This document shows positions 26,503 to 35,622 of a stretch of DNA of 64,000 bases, piece after piece. Positions within the stretch are counted from its first letter, which is position 1, and every line of letters begins with the position of its first letter. This stretch comes from Streptomyces zagrosensis. Its GTDB lineage: Bacteria; Actinomycetota; Actinomycetes; Streptomycetales; Streptomycetaceae. The stretch covers positions 337,306-401,305 of the forward strand of contig NZ_JACHJL010000006.1 in NCBI RefSeq assembly GCF_014203645.1. Reading direction: 5' to 3'. A model generated the notes under the pieces. That model made no database searches. It was not told where the DNA came from and was given only the letters and a program-made list of their open reading frames with translations. The position numbers and the translations under genes were made by a program.

Positions 26503-27609
26503 ATGCCTGTACCTGGAGAACTCACTTTCGCCGCGCCGCGCGGAGCCAAGAAGCCGCCGCGGCACATCGCTGACCTCACCCCCGCCGAGCGTCGTGAGGC
26601 CGTGGCCGCGATCGGCGAAAAGCCGTTCCGCGCGGGGCAGGTTTCCCGGCACTACTTCGCCCGCTACGCGAGCGACCCGGTGAGCTGGACCGACATCCCC
26701 ACCGCGGCACGCGAGAAGCTGGCTGCCGAGCTACTGCCGGACTTGATGAACGTGGTCAGGCACATCAGCTGTGACGCCGACACCACCCGCAAGACGCTGT
26801 GGCGGCTTCACGACGGGACTCTGGTCGAGTCCGTGCTGATGCGTTATCCGGACCGGGTCACGATGTGCATCTCGTCACAGGCTGGCTGCGGTATGAACTG
26901 TCCTTTCTGCGCCACGGGGCAGGCGGGGCTGGACCGTAACCTGTCCACCGCCGAGATCGTGCACCAGATCGTCGATGGCATGCGCGCTCTGCGCGATGGC
27001 GAGGTGCCTGGCGGGCCGGCGCGGTTGTCGAACATCGTCTTCATGGGCATGGGAGAGCCGCTTGCCAACTACAAGCGGGTCGTGGGCGCCATTCGGCGGC
27101 TGACCGACCCAGAGCCGGACGGCCTAGGCCTCTCCCAGCGTGGGATCACCGTCTCCACAGTCGGACTGGTCCCGGCGATGCTCCGGTTCGCCGACGAGGG
27201 CTTCACCTGCCGTCTGGCGGTGTCGTTGCACGCGCCGGACGACGAACTGCGCGACACCTTGGTGCCGGTGAACACCCGCTGGAAGGTACGCGAGGTCCTG
27301 GACGCGGCGTGGGAGTACGCAGAGAAGTCAGGGCGTCGAGTGTCCATCGAGTACGCCCTGATCAGAGACATCAACGACCAGGCCTGGCGCGCCGATCTGC
27401 TCGGCAAGCTGCTGCGCCGCCGGCGGGTACACGTAAACCTCATCCCGCTCAATCCCACGCCAGGATCGAAGTGGACCGCATCGCGGCCCGAGGACGAGCG
27501 TGCGTTCGTCGCGGCGCTTGAGGCACACGGGGTACCCGTGACGGTTCGGGATACCCGTGGGCAGGAGATCGATGGGGCTTGCGGGCAATTGGCGGCCTCC
27601 GAGCGCTGA
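26503..27609 (+). CDS. rlmN: Dual-specificity 23S rRNA/tRNA methyltransferase RlmN
   Basis: A radical-SAM enzyme methylating C2 of A2503 in 23S rRNA and A37 in tRNA. The 368-residue protein has the CX3CX2C cluster ligands in CGMNCPFC (Cys129, 133, 136), then GQAGLDRNLST, NIVFMGMGEPLANY, and SLHAPDDELRDTLVPVN. The C-terminal DTRGQEIDGACGQL supplies the methyl-carrying cysteine. The ATG at 26503 has no strong Shine-Dalgarno sequence, but the N-terminus matches homologues. Confidence 0.95.
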   Translation: MPVPGELTFAAPRGAKKPPRHIADLTPAERREAVAAIGEKPFRAGQVSRHYFARYASDPVSWTDIPTAAREKLAAELLPDLMNVVRHISCDADTTRKTLWRLHDGTLVESVLMRYPDRVTMCISSQAGCGMNCPFCATGQAGLDRNLSTAEIVHQIVDGMRALRDGEVPGGPARLSNIVFMGMGEPLANYKRVVGAIRRLTDPEPDGLGLSQRGITVSTVGLVPAMLRFADEGFTCRLAVSLHAPDDELRDTLVPVNTRWKVREVLDAAWEYAEKSGRRVSIEYALIRDINDQAWRADLLGKLLRRRRVHVNLIPLNPTPGSKWTASRPEDERAFVAALEAHGVPVTVRDTRGQEIDGACGQLAASER

Positions 27610-27814
27610 CGGAGCACGGGGCACGGAGCCGGTGCCCCGGCTCCGTATTCTGCGCCGGCTCCGTGCCCCGTATGTCCCGCGCGCAGTGTTTGTCACCCGC
27701 GTGCTCCGTTCTGCTGCGTAGCACGCGGCGGACGTGGGGCCGGCATGGCGCAGGTGCGAGGGAAGAGCGCTGATACGGTTCCGCAGTACCGTTTTGTCGA
27801 ACAAAAGAACACTT

Positions 27815-27905
27815 CCGACAGGGGAGCGCGTCACGCGCTGAGAGTGCGGCACCGTATGGGCCGCAGACCCTCGGACCTGATCCGGGTCATACCGGCGTAG
27901 GGAGT
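27815..27905 (+). promoter_or_regulatory. TPP (THI-box) riboswitch
   Basis: The conserved thi-box elements are present in order: GGGGAGC near the 5' side, CTGAGAG, ACCCTCGGACCTGATCC, and the 3' GGCGTAGGGA just before the start of the binding-protein gene. When bound to thiamine pyrophosphate it should repress the downstream importer operon. In actinobacteria this usually occurs by masking the ribosome-binding site, and the GTAGGGAG end lies ~10 nt before the ATG. Confidence 0.95.
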
Positions 27906-27915
27906 CAACGTACTG

Positions 27916-28992
27916 ATGATCAGTCACCTTCGGCGTGCCGTCGGCACCGCCTTGCTTGGCGCGCTCGGTGCCGCGACCCTGGCCGCGTGCGGAGGCTCCG
28001 ATAGCGAATCGGACTCCAAGACGGTCACCGTCGTATCGCACGACTCCTTCGAGGTGTCCAAGACTGTGCTGAGCAAGTTCACCGCGCAGACCGGCTACAA
28101 GGTGAAAGTGGTGCGGGGTGCGGACGCCGGGGCGGCCGTGAACCAGGCGATCTTGTCTAAGGGCAATCCACAAGGCGACGTCTTCTTCGGCGTGGACAAC
28201 ACCTTGCTGTCCCGCGCCCTGGACGAAGGCGTCTTCACTAAGTACCGCGCCAAGGACCTCAACCATGTGCCAGAGGACCTCCAGCTCGACGCAGCGAAGC
28301 ACCGCGTCACTCCCGTGGACACCGGCGACATCTGCGTCAACTACGACCGGAAATTCTTCGCTGACAAGAAGCTCGCCCCGCCGAAAACCTTCAACGACCT
28401 GATCAAGCCCCAGTACAAGAACATGCTGGTCACCGAGAACGCCGCCACCTCATCACCCGGGTTGGCCTTCCTTCTCGGCACGGTCGGCACGTACGGCGAC
28501 GACGGCTGGCAGAGTTACTGGAAGAAACTGAAGGACAACGGGGTCGAGGTCGTCGATGGCTGGGAGCAGGCATACAACGACCGATTCTCGGGCTCCGGCG
28601 GTGGGGCGGGCAAGGGGGACAAGCCACTAGTTGTCTCGTACGCGTCCAGCCCGCCAGCTGAGGTCGTAGGTGTTGAGCCACAACCCAAGGAAGGGCCGAC
28701 AGGCGTAGCCGCCGGAACATGTTTCCGACAGATCGAGTTCGCCGGATTGCTCGATGGGGCGAAGAACGCCAAGGGCGGCAAGGCGCTGCTGGACTTCATG
28801 TTGAGTAAGGCCTTCCAGGAGGACGTGCCGGTCAAGATGTACGTCAACCCCGTGCGCAAGGGGGCGAAGTTGCCCGAGGTGTTCACCAAGTACGGTCAGA
28901 AGATCGCCGAGCCGGCCACTGTGGCGCCGGAGAAGATCACGAAGAATCGCGAGCAGTGGATCAAGTCGTGGACTTCGCTCGTCGTGAGGTGA
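27916..28992 (+). CDS. thiB: Thiamine ABC transporter substrate-binding lipoprotein
   Basis: A 358-residue extracytoplasmic binding protein. The N-terminus is a lipoprotein signal with lipobox LAAC (lipidated Cys25). VTVVSHDSFEVSKTVLSKF is typical of the ThiB/thiaminase-like periplasmic binding fold, as are GADAGAAVNQAIL and QGDVFFGVDNTLLSRAL. The TPP riboswitch directly upstream and the permease and ATPase genes downstream make thiamine (or a phosphate or pyrimidine relative) the likely ligand. The stop overlaps the permease start (GTGA). Confidence 0.92.
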   Translation: MISHLRRAVGTALLGALGAATLAACGGSDSESDSKTVTVVSHDSFEVSKTVLSKFTAQTGYKVKVVRGADAGAAVNQAILSKGNPQGDVFFGVDNTLLSRALDEGVFTKYRAKDLNHVPEDLQLDAAKHRVTPVDTGDICVNYDRKFFADKKLAPPKTFNDLIKPQYKNMLVTENAATSSPGLAFLLGTVGTYGDDGWQSYWKKLKDNGVEVVDGWEQAYNDRFSGSGGGAGKGDKPLVVSYASSPPAEVVGVEPQPKEGPTGVAAGTCFRQIEFAGLLDGAKNAKGGKALLDFMLSKAFQEDVPVKMYVNPVRKGAKLPEVFTKYGQKIAEPATVAPEKITKNREQWIKSWTSLVVR

Positions 28993-30818
28993 GCGATGAT
29001 CCGAGGGCCGGCGCGGCGCATGGGGCACGGAGCACGGAGCACGGGGCCAGCGACGCGGTTGCACCAGACACGGAGCGGAACGTACGGGGCGCGGGCACGG
29101 GGCCTGGCGCACGGCGCACGGGGGAAAGCCGGCGCGGGCGACGGACCAGGCGGACCACGGTGCTTCGTCTTGGCCTCATGGCGATCCCTATCGGGTTCTT
29201 CGGGCTCTTCTTCGGTTATCCGGTTGCCGCGATCACCGCTCGCGGGCTCCATACCGGCGGCGCATGGCACTTCGATCGGATCGGTGAGGTCCTCAGTGAC
29301 CCAGACGTGCTGCATGTGCTGTGGTTCACCGTCTGGCAGGCCGCCGCCTCGACAGCACTGACGCTGGCCCTCGCGTTGCCGGGCGCCTATGTATTCGCGC
29401 GCTTCGAATTTCCCGGCAAGCAGATACTGCGGGCAGTGGTGACGGTGCCCTTCGTCCTGCCCACGGTGGTCGCGGGCTCAGCGTTTCTCGCCCTATTGGG
29501 GCGCGGCGGACTGCTGGATGATCTGTGGGGCTTCCGGCTGGACACGACCGTATGGGCGATCTTGCTCGCGCACGTCTTCTTCAACTACGCCGTGGTCGTA
29601 CGCACCGTCGGCGGGCTGTGGGCCCAACTCGACCCGCGACAGGAGGAAGCAGCGCGCGTGCTGGGAGCCGGACGGTTCAGCGCATGGCGCATGGTGACGC
29701 TTCCCGCGCTCGGCCCGGCTGTTGCCGGGGCCGCGCTCATGGTCTTTCTTTTCACCTTCACTTCCTTTGGCGCCATCCAGATCCTGGGCGGTCCGCGCTA
29801 CGCCACGCTGGAGGTGGAGATCTACCGGCAGACCGCCCAACTCCTGGACCTGCCGACTGCCGCTGTTCTCACGCTCACACAGTTCGTCGCAGTCGCACTA
29901 CTGCTCGTCGTACACGCCTGGACCGTGCGGCGCCGGGAGAGCACGCTACGGCTCGTGGACGCCTCCCAAACGGCGCACCGTCCGCGCGGCGTGGGGCAGT
30001 GGGGGCTGCTAGCGAGTGTCCTCGCCGTCATCGCTCTGCTGATCCTTCTACCGCTCGCCGTCTTGGTGGAACGGTCGTTCTCCGGGCCCGACGGCTATGG
30101 GCTCGCCTTTTATGAGGTGCTGGCCTCGGCCGAAGAAAGCGGCGGGACCTTCGTTGTCGCGCCCCTGGACGCGCTGTGGAACTCGCTCCGGTACGCGGCG
30201 GTTGCGACCCTCATCGCGCTCCTCGTCGGCGGGCTCGCTGCCGCGGCGCTCACCGTACGGGGCCCACGAGGCGCGGAACCGTCGCACGCGGGGCGGTTGG
30301 TAAGGAGCTTCGACGCGCTGTTGATGCTGCCGCTCGGTACCTCGGCCGTCACCGTGGGCTTCGGGTTTCTGATCACTCTGGACGAGCCACCCTTGGACCT
30401 CCGAGCGTCGTGGTTCCTGATCCCTCTGGCACAAGCTCTGGTAGGAGTGCCGTTCGTCGTACGGACCATGTTGCCGGTGCTCCGTTCGGTGGACGACCGG
30501 CTGCGTGAGGCCGCGACCGTGCTCGGAGCGTCGCCCCTCCGTGTGTGGCGGGAGGTGGACCTACCCATGATGCGCCGAGCGCTGCTGATCGCCGCGGGTT
30601 TCGCGTTCGCCGTCTCCCTCGGAGAGTTCGGCGCGACCGTCTTCATCGCCCGGCCTGACAATCCCACCCTGCCAGTGGCCGTGGCTCGCTTCCTGGGCCG
30701 TGCGGGTGAACTCAACTATGGGCAAGCCATGGCGCTGAGCACCATCTTGATGGTGGTCTGTGCGACTGCCCTGCTAGCGCTTGAGCGCCTTCGCACCAAC
30801 CGTTCGGGAGAGTTTTAG
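28989..30818 (+). CDS. thiP: Thiamine ABC transporter permease (two fused permease domains)
   Basis: A 609-residue inner-membrane protein with two BPD-type permease domains in tandem, ~12 membrane segments. Each domain has an EAA-like cytoplasmic loop: EEAARVLGAGRFSAWRMVTL in the first and EAATVLGASPLRVWREVDLP in the second. GTG 28989 overlaps the thiB stop. The first ~55 residues are a disordered cytoplasmic leader containing AHGARSTEHGAS, the exact peptide encoded by the intergenic heptamer repeat: three repeat units at 29022-29045 are in frame here. Confidence 0.9.
   Translation: MSDDPRAGAAHGARSTEHGASDAVAPDTERNVRGAGTGPGARRTGESRRGRRTRRTTVLRLGLMAIPIGFFGLFFGYPVAAITARGLHTGGAWHFDRIGEVLSDPDVLHVLWFTVWQAAASTALTLALALPGAYVFARFEFPGKQILRAVVTVPFVLPTVVAGSAFLALLGRGGLLDDLWGFRLDTTVWAILLAHVFFNYAVVVRTVGGLWAQLDPRQEEAARVLGAGRFSAWRMVTLPALGPAVAGAALMVFLFTFTSFGAIQILGGPRYATLEVEIYRQTAQLLDLPTAAVLTLTQFVAVALLLVVHAWTVRRRESTLRLVDASQTAHRPRGVGQWGLLASVLAVIALLILLPLAVLVERSFSGPDGYGLAFYEVLASAEESGGTFVVAPLDALWNSLRYAAVATLIALLVGGLAAAALTVRGPRGAEPSHAGRLVRSFDALLMLPLGTSAVTVGFGFLITLDEPPLDLRASWFLIPLAQALVGVPFVVRTMLPVLRSVDDRLREAATVLGASPLRVWREVDLPMMRRALLIAAGFAFAVSLGEFGATVFIARPDNPTLPVAVARFLGRAGELNYGQAMALSTILMVVCATALLALERLRTNRSGEF
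29018..29047 (+). repeat. Short heptamer repeat inside the thiP coding region
   Basis: GGGGCAC-GGAGCAC-GGAGCAC followed by GGGGCC lies within the first codons of the permease gene and is translated as HGARSTEHGA. Confidence 0.85.
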
Positions 30819-32183
30819 ATGGCGTCGCTACGTAAGAGGCTGGCCGTGGCTCGCGGCGAGACCCAGCGCCCGGAACGAAAGCGGAGCGCACTACCAGCGC
30901 CAGCGGAGCAGCCAGCGCACACGGAACTTCCCGAAGACGAAGGCCGCTGCCAGAACGAGGCACGGAGCGCGGAGGTTCAGGGCGACGGGGCACGGGGCAC
31001 GGCAGCATCTGGCCCAAGAGCACGGAGCGATGGGGCGCCGAGTGACGCCGATGAGGACCGAGGGGACGGTGCGCCGGGCTTTGAGGCACGGATCACGAAG
31101 GGGCGAGCGCGAAACGGCGTTACACGAGGCGGGAAGGACACCCAGGATTCAGCGTTGCTGCGCTTGGACGGGGTCACGGTCCGATTTGGCGATCGGCTCG
31201 CCGTGGACGCGGTGGATCTGGCTGTCGCTGAGCGCGAGACCGTGTGTGTACTGGGGCCCAGCGGTAGCGGCAAGTCAACGCTGCTTCGAGTGGTCGCCGG
31301 CCTACAGCCCGCGGACAGCGGGCGGGTTTGGCTTGCGGGGCGTGACCAGGCAGGCGTAGCCGCGCACCGTAGGGGTGTTGGCCTGATGTTCCAGGACCAC
31401 CAGTTGTTCCCGCAGCGCGACGTGGGCGGCAACGTCGCCTTCGGCCCAAGGATGCGGAGGGCGGGGCGCGCGGAAGCGGATCGCACCGTTGCCGACCTTC
31501 TTGAACTGGTCGGCATGCCAGGGGCGCAACGTCGAGCCATTGCCGCGTTGTCGGGAGGGGAGCAGCAGCGGGTAGCGCTGGCCCGTGCACTTGCGCCCCG
31601 ACCGAAGCTGCTCATGCTGGATGAGCCGCTGGGCCAGCTTGACCGGGGCCTTCGGGAACGGCTCGTAGTGGAACTTCGGCAGATGTTTCACCAGTTGGGT
31701 ACGACGGTGCTCGCGGTCACCCACGACCAGGGAGAGGCGTTCGCCCTCGCTGACCGCGTGGTGGTGATGAGGGATGGCCGTATCGCCCAGGTGGGTACTC
31801 CCCTTGAGGTCTGGCAGCGCCCCGCTTCTGAGTTTGTGGCCCGATTTCTCGGCTTCGACAACGTGGTTGAGGCGACTGTGCGCGGCGCGTACGCCGAAAC
31901 GTCGTGGGGGAGCCTTCCGGTGCCTGCCGGCACGGCGCCAGGCCGGTGCCAACTTCTGATTCGCCCGACAGGCGTGCGGCTGACCGGCGATGAGCACGGC
32001 CTCCGCTGTGAGGTGCAGGCAAGGACGTTCCGGGGCGGCCTGGGGGTCTCCCTGCTCCTGCGACCCGAGCAGGGGCCAACGCTGGAGGCGGCGTGTTCGC
32101 TGCGGGAAGCTCCTGCGGAGGGGGACCGAGTGAACGTGGAGTTCATGGCGGAGGACGTCGTCGTGCTGGGTGACGTGGCGTAA
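30819..32183 (+). CDS. ABC transporter ATP-binding protein of the thiamine importer
   Basis: A 454-residue ATPase that starts immediately after the thiP stop. After ~110 residues of charged low-complexity leader (with GDGARGTAAS and similar repeat-like words), the nucleotide-binding domain has Walker A GPSGSGKST (~147), Q-loop MFQDHQLFPQ, signature LSGGEQQRVALARAL, Walker B LLMLDEPLGQLD and H-loop VTHDQ. A C-terminal TOBE/MOP-like region follows (RPTGVRLTGDEHG). The length and tail resemble the PotA/FbpC/CysA subclass. Energising thiamine uptake is inferred from the operon. Confidence 0.88.
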   Translation: MASLRKRLAVARGETQRPERKRSALPAPAEQPAHTELPEDEGRCQNEARSAEVQGDGARGTAASGPRARSDGAPSDADEDRGDGAPGFEARITKGRARNGVTRGGKDTQDSALLRLDGVTVRFGDRLAVDAVDLAVAERETVCVLGPSGSGKSTLLRVVAGLQPADSGRVWLAGRDQAGVAAHRRGVGLMFQDHQLFPQRDVGGNVAFGPRMRRAGRAEADRTVADLLELVGMPGAQRRAIAALSGGEQQRVALARALAPRPKLLMLDEPLGQLDRGLRERLVVELRQMFHQLGTTVLAVTHDQGEAFALADRVVVMRDGRIAQVGTPLEVWQRPASEFVARFLGFDNVVEATVRGAYAETSWGSLPVPAGTAPGRCQLLIRPTGVRLTGDEHGLRCEVQARTFRGGLGVSLLLRPEQGPTLEAACSLREAPAEGDRVNVEFMAEDVVVLGDVA

Positions 32184-32508
32184 GGCGAAGGCTCAGCTTG
32201 GCCACGGCGGAGGGCGGCCGGTGTCCTGTCACCGAGGTGGTGCACGGGGCACGGGGCACGGGGCCTCGGGATGGGTTGGATGGGGCGCGGGGCGCGGGGC
32301 AGTTGCGCGGATGCACGGGCACGGGGCACGGGGCGATGAGAACTGTGATGCGTGGGGGTGGCGACCTACGGTGATGCTTAAGGTCATGCGGCCGGAGGCG
32401 TCAGGGCCCCTACTGGGCGTCTCTGAGTTGATCGTGCCTTGGCCTTGGCGCCGCAGGCGCTGGTGTTGTCAGGGGCGGCGGTACCAGGCAGCCGCCCGTA
32501 TGGGTCCG
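32184..32508. other. Gap with dispersed G-tract words, no gene
   Basis: Contains GGGGCACGGGGCACGGGGCC at 32246-32265 and a run of GGGGCGC/GGGGCAC words from 32282 to 32335. No coding frame is supported. It lies between two convergent genes. Confidence 0.6.
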
Positions 32509-33630
32509 CTACGCCGCTGCCATGCGTGCTAGTGCCGCGGGGGCGTCGTCAACGGACTCGACCAACTCGATGCGATGAACCATCGAGCGACCTTCGGCCA
32601 GAGCTTGAAGCAGCGGCCACGTAGGCAGCCTTCGTGTCCAATGGTCGCGGTTCACCAGGACCATCGGTGTGGGCGCGCCGCGCGACTCGTAGTAGTTCGG
32701 GGTCGCGTTGTCGAAGATCTCCTGGACCGTACCGGCGGCGCCGGGGAGGAAGACCACACCGGCATTGCAACGGGCGAGCAGCCCGTCTTCACGCGTGGCG
32801 TTGGCGAAATACTTGGCGATGTGTGAGGCGAAGGCATTGGGTGGCTCGTGTCCGTAGAACCAGGTCGGTATGCCGATCGAGGTTCCGCCGTCTGGCCAAC
32901 GGTCGCGCACATCGAATGCGGCCTTCGCCCAGTGCCCCACAGAGGGCGCGAAAGAAGGGGCCTTGGCCAGAAGTTCCAGCGCCTCGCCGAGCATCTCGCC
33001 GGCGAACGAAGCGGCGTACGCGCCAAGGTTCGCGGCCTCCATCGCACCAGGGCCACCGCCGGTGGCTACCGTCAGCCCCGCGCGGGCGAGGGAACTACCC
33101 AACCGAGCAGCGCCCGCGTAGTCATCGGAGCCGCGTTCTAGCGCGTGTCCGCCCATCACACCGACCACTCGTGAGCCCAAGAGGTGTTCGTCTAGCGCGT
33201 CGGACACCGCGTCGTCGTGAATGCTGCGGAGCATCGAGGCGAATATGTCGCCATCCGTCTTGGTGCGCTGAAACCAGGTATAGGAGCGAGCGTCCGGCGT
33301 GTACTCGTATCCGCGTGCCAGCCCGGTGAATAGCTCCGTAGGTGAGTAGAGCGCTCCGCGATATGGATCAAACGGAAGGTGTGGCACTGGCGGGAAGACG
33401 AGGGCGCCGCCGGCCCGAACCTTCGCTGCCGCCTCGGGCTGCATCGGACAGCCCAGAAAGACCGCTTCGGTGGTGTCCGCGGCCAGGAGAGCAAACGTGC
33501 GTTCCGTCAGATCCACCGACTGGATTCGGAACCCCGCGAGCGAGCCTGAAGTAACGGCTTCGTCGAATTCCGCTAGGGACTCGATCTCGTGGTCGTTATG
33601 GGCGGCGTTGGCGGCGCGGTCGGTAGGCAC
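32509..33630 (-). CDS. LOG family (lysine-decarboxylase-like) Rossmann protein
   Basis: A 373-residue protein. The C-terminal half carries the LOG/TIGR00730-like nucleotide-binding fold: VVGVMGGHALERGS, LTVATGGGPGAMEAANLGAY, and PGAAGTVQEIFD, a variant of the PGGxGTxxE active-site motif. The N-terminal ~140 residues are an additional domain with FGYEYTP/WFQRTK-type blocks. Canonical LOG enzymes release cytokinin-type bases from nucleoside monophosphates, but this longer actinobacterial type is uncharacterised to my knowledge. It is transcribed alone on the minus strand. Confidence 0.82.
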   Translation of the reverse strand: MPTDRAANAAHNDHEIESLAEFDEAVTSGSLAGFRIQSVDLTERTFALLAADTTEAVFLGCPMQPEAAAKVRAGGALVFPPVPHLPFDPYRGALYSPTELFTGLARGYEYTPDARSYTWFQRTKTDGDIFASMLRSIHDDAVSDALDEHLLGSRVVGVMGGHALERGSDDYAGAARLGSSLARAGLTVATGGGPGAMEAANLGAYAASFAGEMLGEALELLAKAPSFAPSVGHWAKAAFDVRDRWPDGGTSIGIPTWFYGHEPPNAFASHIAKYFANATREDGLLARCNAGVVFLPGAAGTVQEIFDNATPNYYESRGAPTPMVLVNRDHWTRRLPTWPLLQALAEGRSMVHRIELVESVDDAPAALARMAAA

Positions 33631-33934
33631 GCGGTCATGCTAGGCCCGTCTGCGGTCATGCGGACTGCTCGGTTCTCAGGGATTGACACCATGAGGGGGC
33701 GCCGCGTCGTGGCGGATGTGGAAGGGCGGTGGTGAAGGGCTCGGCGGCGATGAGCACCTGCGGTCGCACCGGCAAGAGACGTTGTGCGCCGGACGCGAGA
33801 GGCGGGGCGCGAGACAGGAGTGCGGGACAGCTTGGGAGAGGGGGAGCGGTGTCTACGGGGACACGCACGGGGTCCTACCGCCATCGCGGCGGTGTGTTGT
33901 TTAGGTAGTTGCCGGCCCGCGGGACGCTCTCTAC

Positions 33935-33983
33935 GGAGCACGGAGCACGGAGCACGGAGCACGGAGCACGGAGCACGGAGCAC
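33935..33983 (+). repeat. Tandem 7-bp array (GGAGCAC)x7
   Basis: Seven perfect copies followed by the degenerate GGAGCGT. It lies upstream of the LOG gene and downstream of the ABC permease (both minus strand). The rest of the 33631-34194 gap shows no gene. Confidence 0.97.
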
Positions 33984-34194
33984 GGAGCGTGCGGAGCCGC
34001 GACGGCGCCTACGAGGCACGGAGCCTGCGGCGTGCTGCCATTGGGCGGGGTGATCTTGGGCCGTTCGTCAGCAGAGCGAAATGTGCGTACCTGATAATTT
34101 CCCTACCAGATGGACGCGCATGACGCCTGATTCCCCTCGTGGTGTGAACCGATTGCCAGGCCTTCCACTACGTACGGCGGACTTTCCGGCTGTT

Positions 34195-35622
34195 TCAGCA
34201 TGTGAGCGGCATCGTCACAAGCTCGGCCACGATCCAAGTGAGGACAGCCAACGCTGTGAACACGGTTGCTCCGCGAAGCGTGTCCGCCTGACGGCGTAGA
34301 GAGCGAGGGGCTCCGAGGCAGAGGAGGGCGTTGGTGGAGTCCGCACGAGCGTTTGTGGTCTCCAGCGCCGTGATCAGGGCTGTGGCGGTGATGCATCCCA
34401 TGACCAGTGCGACACCAAGCCCTGTCAAAGGCCCCAGGAGACGCTCGACTGTCAGGTTCGGTACTGCGTTGCAGAGCCGGACAGCGACGTAGGTAGTAGA
34501 GGCGACGGCACACAGTGCGCCGAGGGGACGCCCGAGTCGGCCTGCCTCTTCTTGCAGAGCGCGCCCGGCTAACAGTCGTACGGCGCCAGGACGTCCCATC
34601 GCAAGCAGACTGCCACAGCCACGGATGAGCGCGGGCCCGACCAGTACGAGGCCCAAGGCGGCTAGGAGCCAGGCAGCCGATACCGCGGCAGCGGCCCCGG
34701 TCAGATGCCCGGGCACCGGAATCAGGTCGTGGATGTCGGCCGCATCGCGGCTGGCGTACGCCGTAAGTGCCAGTCCTGCCAGGAGCAAGGCAGTGCCCCA
34801 GACAAGTCTGGATGTCTCCGTGGTGGCTACGGGTGGCATGGCGCGGGGCGCAACGTAGGTAGACGGCGATCGCGGAACAACGGTGGGTTCTGCCAACGGT
34901 GCTGTAGTGGGCGGCGGAGAGGATACTGCCGCGCCGCTTCCAGCGGTTGTTGCGCGGATGGCGCTATGGGGCGGGGCGGTTCCGGCGGGAATTGGGCTCG
35001 ATCCCTGGGACGCGTACAGGGCAATGGGGGCGATAGGAACGGGGCCCGGCGCGTCCTCAGATGGTGGTTGCGGCTCGCCCTGTAGCGGCCGTGTATGGCA
35101 CCGTCCTGCTGCCGTGGGTGTGCGCTGGCTGAGCGCGATGGCCATTGCGGCGCTGGTGGGCACTACAGCGAGCAGGGTGAGTACGGCGCCGACGGGGAGC
35201 CTGTGGCCCACGGCTAGGGCGTCAAGAGTGGGGGCGTTGAGGGGCGAGCCGAGGACGCTGCCACGTAGGAACAGAAAGGCCAAGAGCGCCAGTGCACTGC
35301 CGACACCACAGACCAGGGCTGTTGAAGCGGCGGCGAGCACGGCGCGCCCGAATGATCCGCAGCCAGCGGCGGACAGTCCCGGTGCGGGGCAAAAGACCGA
35401 TTCGGTGCGGTTGACGGCGACCGCGAGCTGAACGGTCGCCGCGAGCGGGGCAACGCACCACAGCAGTCGAGCGAGGCAGGCGGACTTCTCGTACGGGTGG
35501 GCCAATGCGTAGCCAAGAGCGCACAACAGCAGAAAGCCGGCTCCCGCGGCGGCTGCGGCGACCAGCGACCGACGCACTTGGGTCGCTGGGCCAGCACCAA
35601 GAGCTAGACGGAGACTGAGCAC
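34195..35622 (-). CDS. FtsX-like ABC transporter permease (divergent)
   Basis: A 475-residue membrane protein with about eight to ten hydrophobic segments: several near the N-terminus (AAAAAGAGFLLLCALGYAL, VLAAASTALVCGVGSALALLAFL), a central ~100-residue Pro/Ser/Thr-rich soluble linker, then segments around LVWGTALLLAGLALTAYA and AAVSAAWLLAALGLVLVG. It overlaps the ATPase gene by 19 bp, so they form one unit. No exported substrate can be named. The general layout suggests a MacB/FtsX-type system of streptomycetes. Confidence 0.7.
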   Translation of the reverse strand: MLSLRLALGAGPATQVRRSLVAAAAAGAGFLLLCALGYALAHPYEKSACLARLLWCVAPLAATVQLAVAVNRTESVFCPAPGLSAAGCGSFGRAVLAAASTALVCGVGSALALLAFLFLRGSVLGSPLNAPTLDALAVGHRLPVGAVLTLLAVVPTSAAMAIALSQRTPTAAGRCHTRPLQGEPQPPSEDAPGPVPIAPIALYASQGSSPIPAGTAPPHSAIRATTAGSGAAVSSPPPTTAPLAEPTVVPRSPSTYVAPRAMPPVATTETSRLVWGTALLLAGLALTAYASRDAADIHDLIPVPGHLTGAAAAVSAAWLLAALGLVLVGPALIRGCGSLLAMGRPGAVRLLAGRALQEEAGRLGRPLGALCAVASTTYVAVRLCNAVPNLTVERLLGPLTGLGVALVMGCITATALITALETTNARADSTNALLCLGAPRSLRRQADTLRGATVFTALAVLTWIVAELVTMPLTC

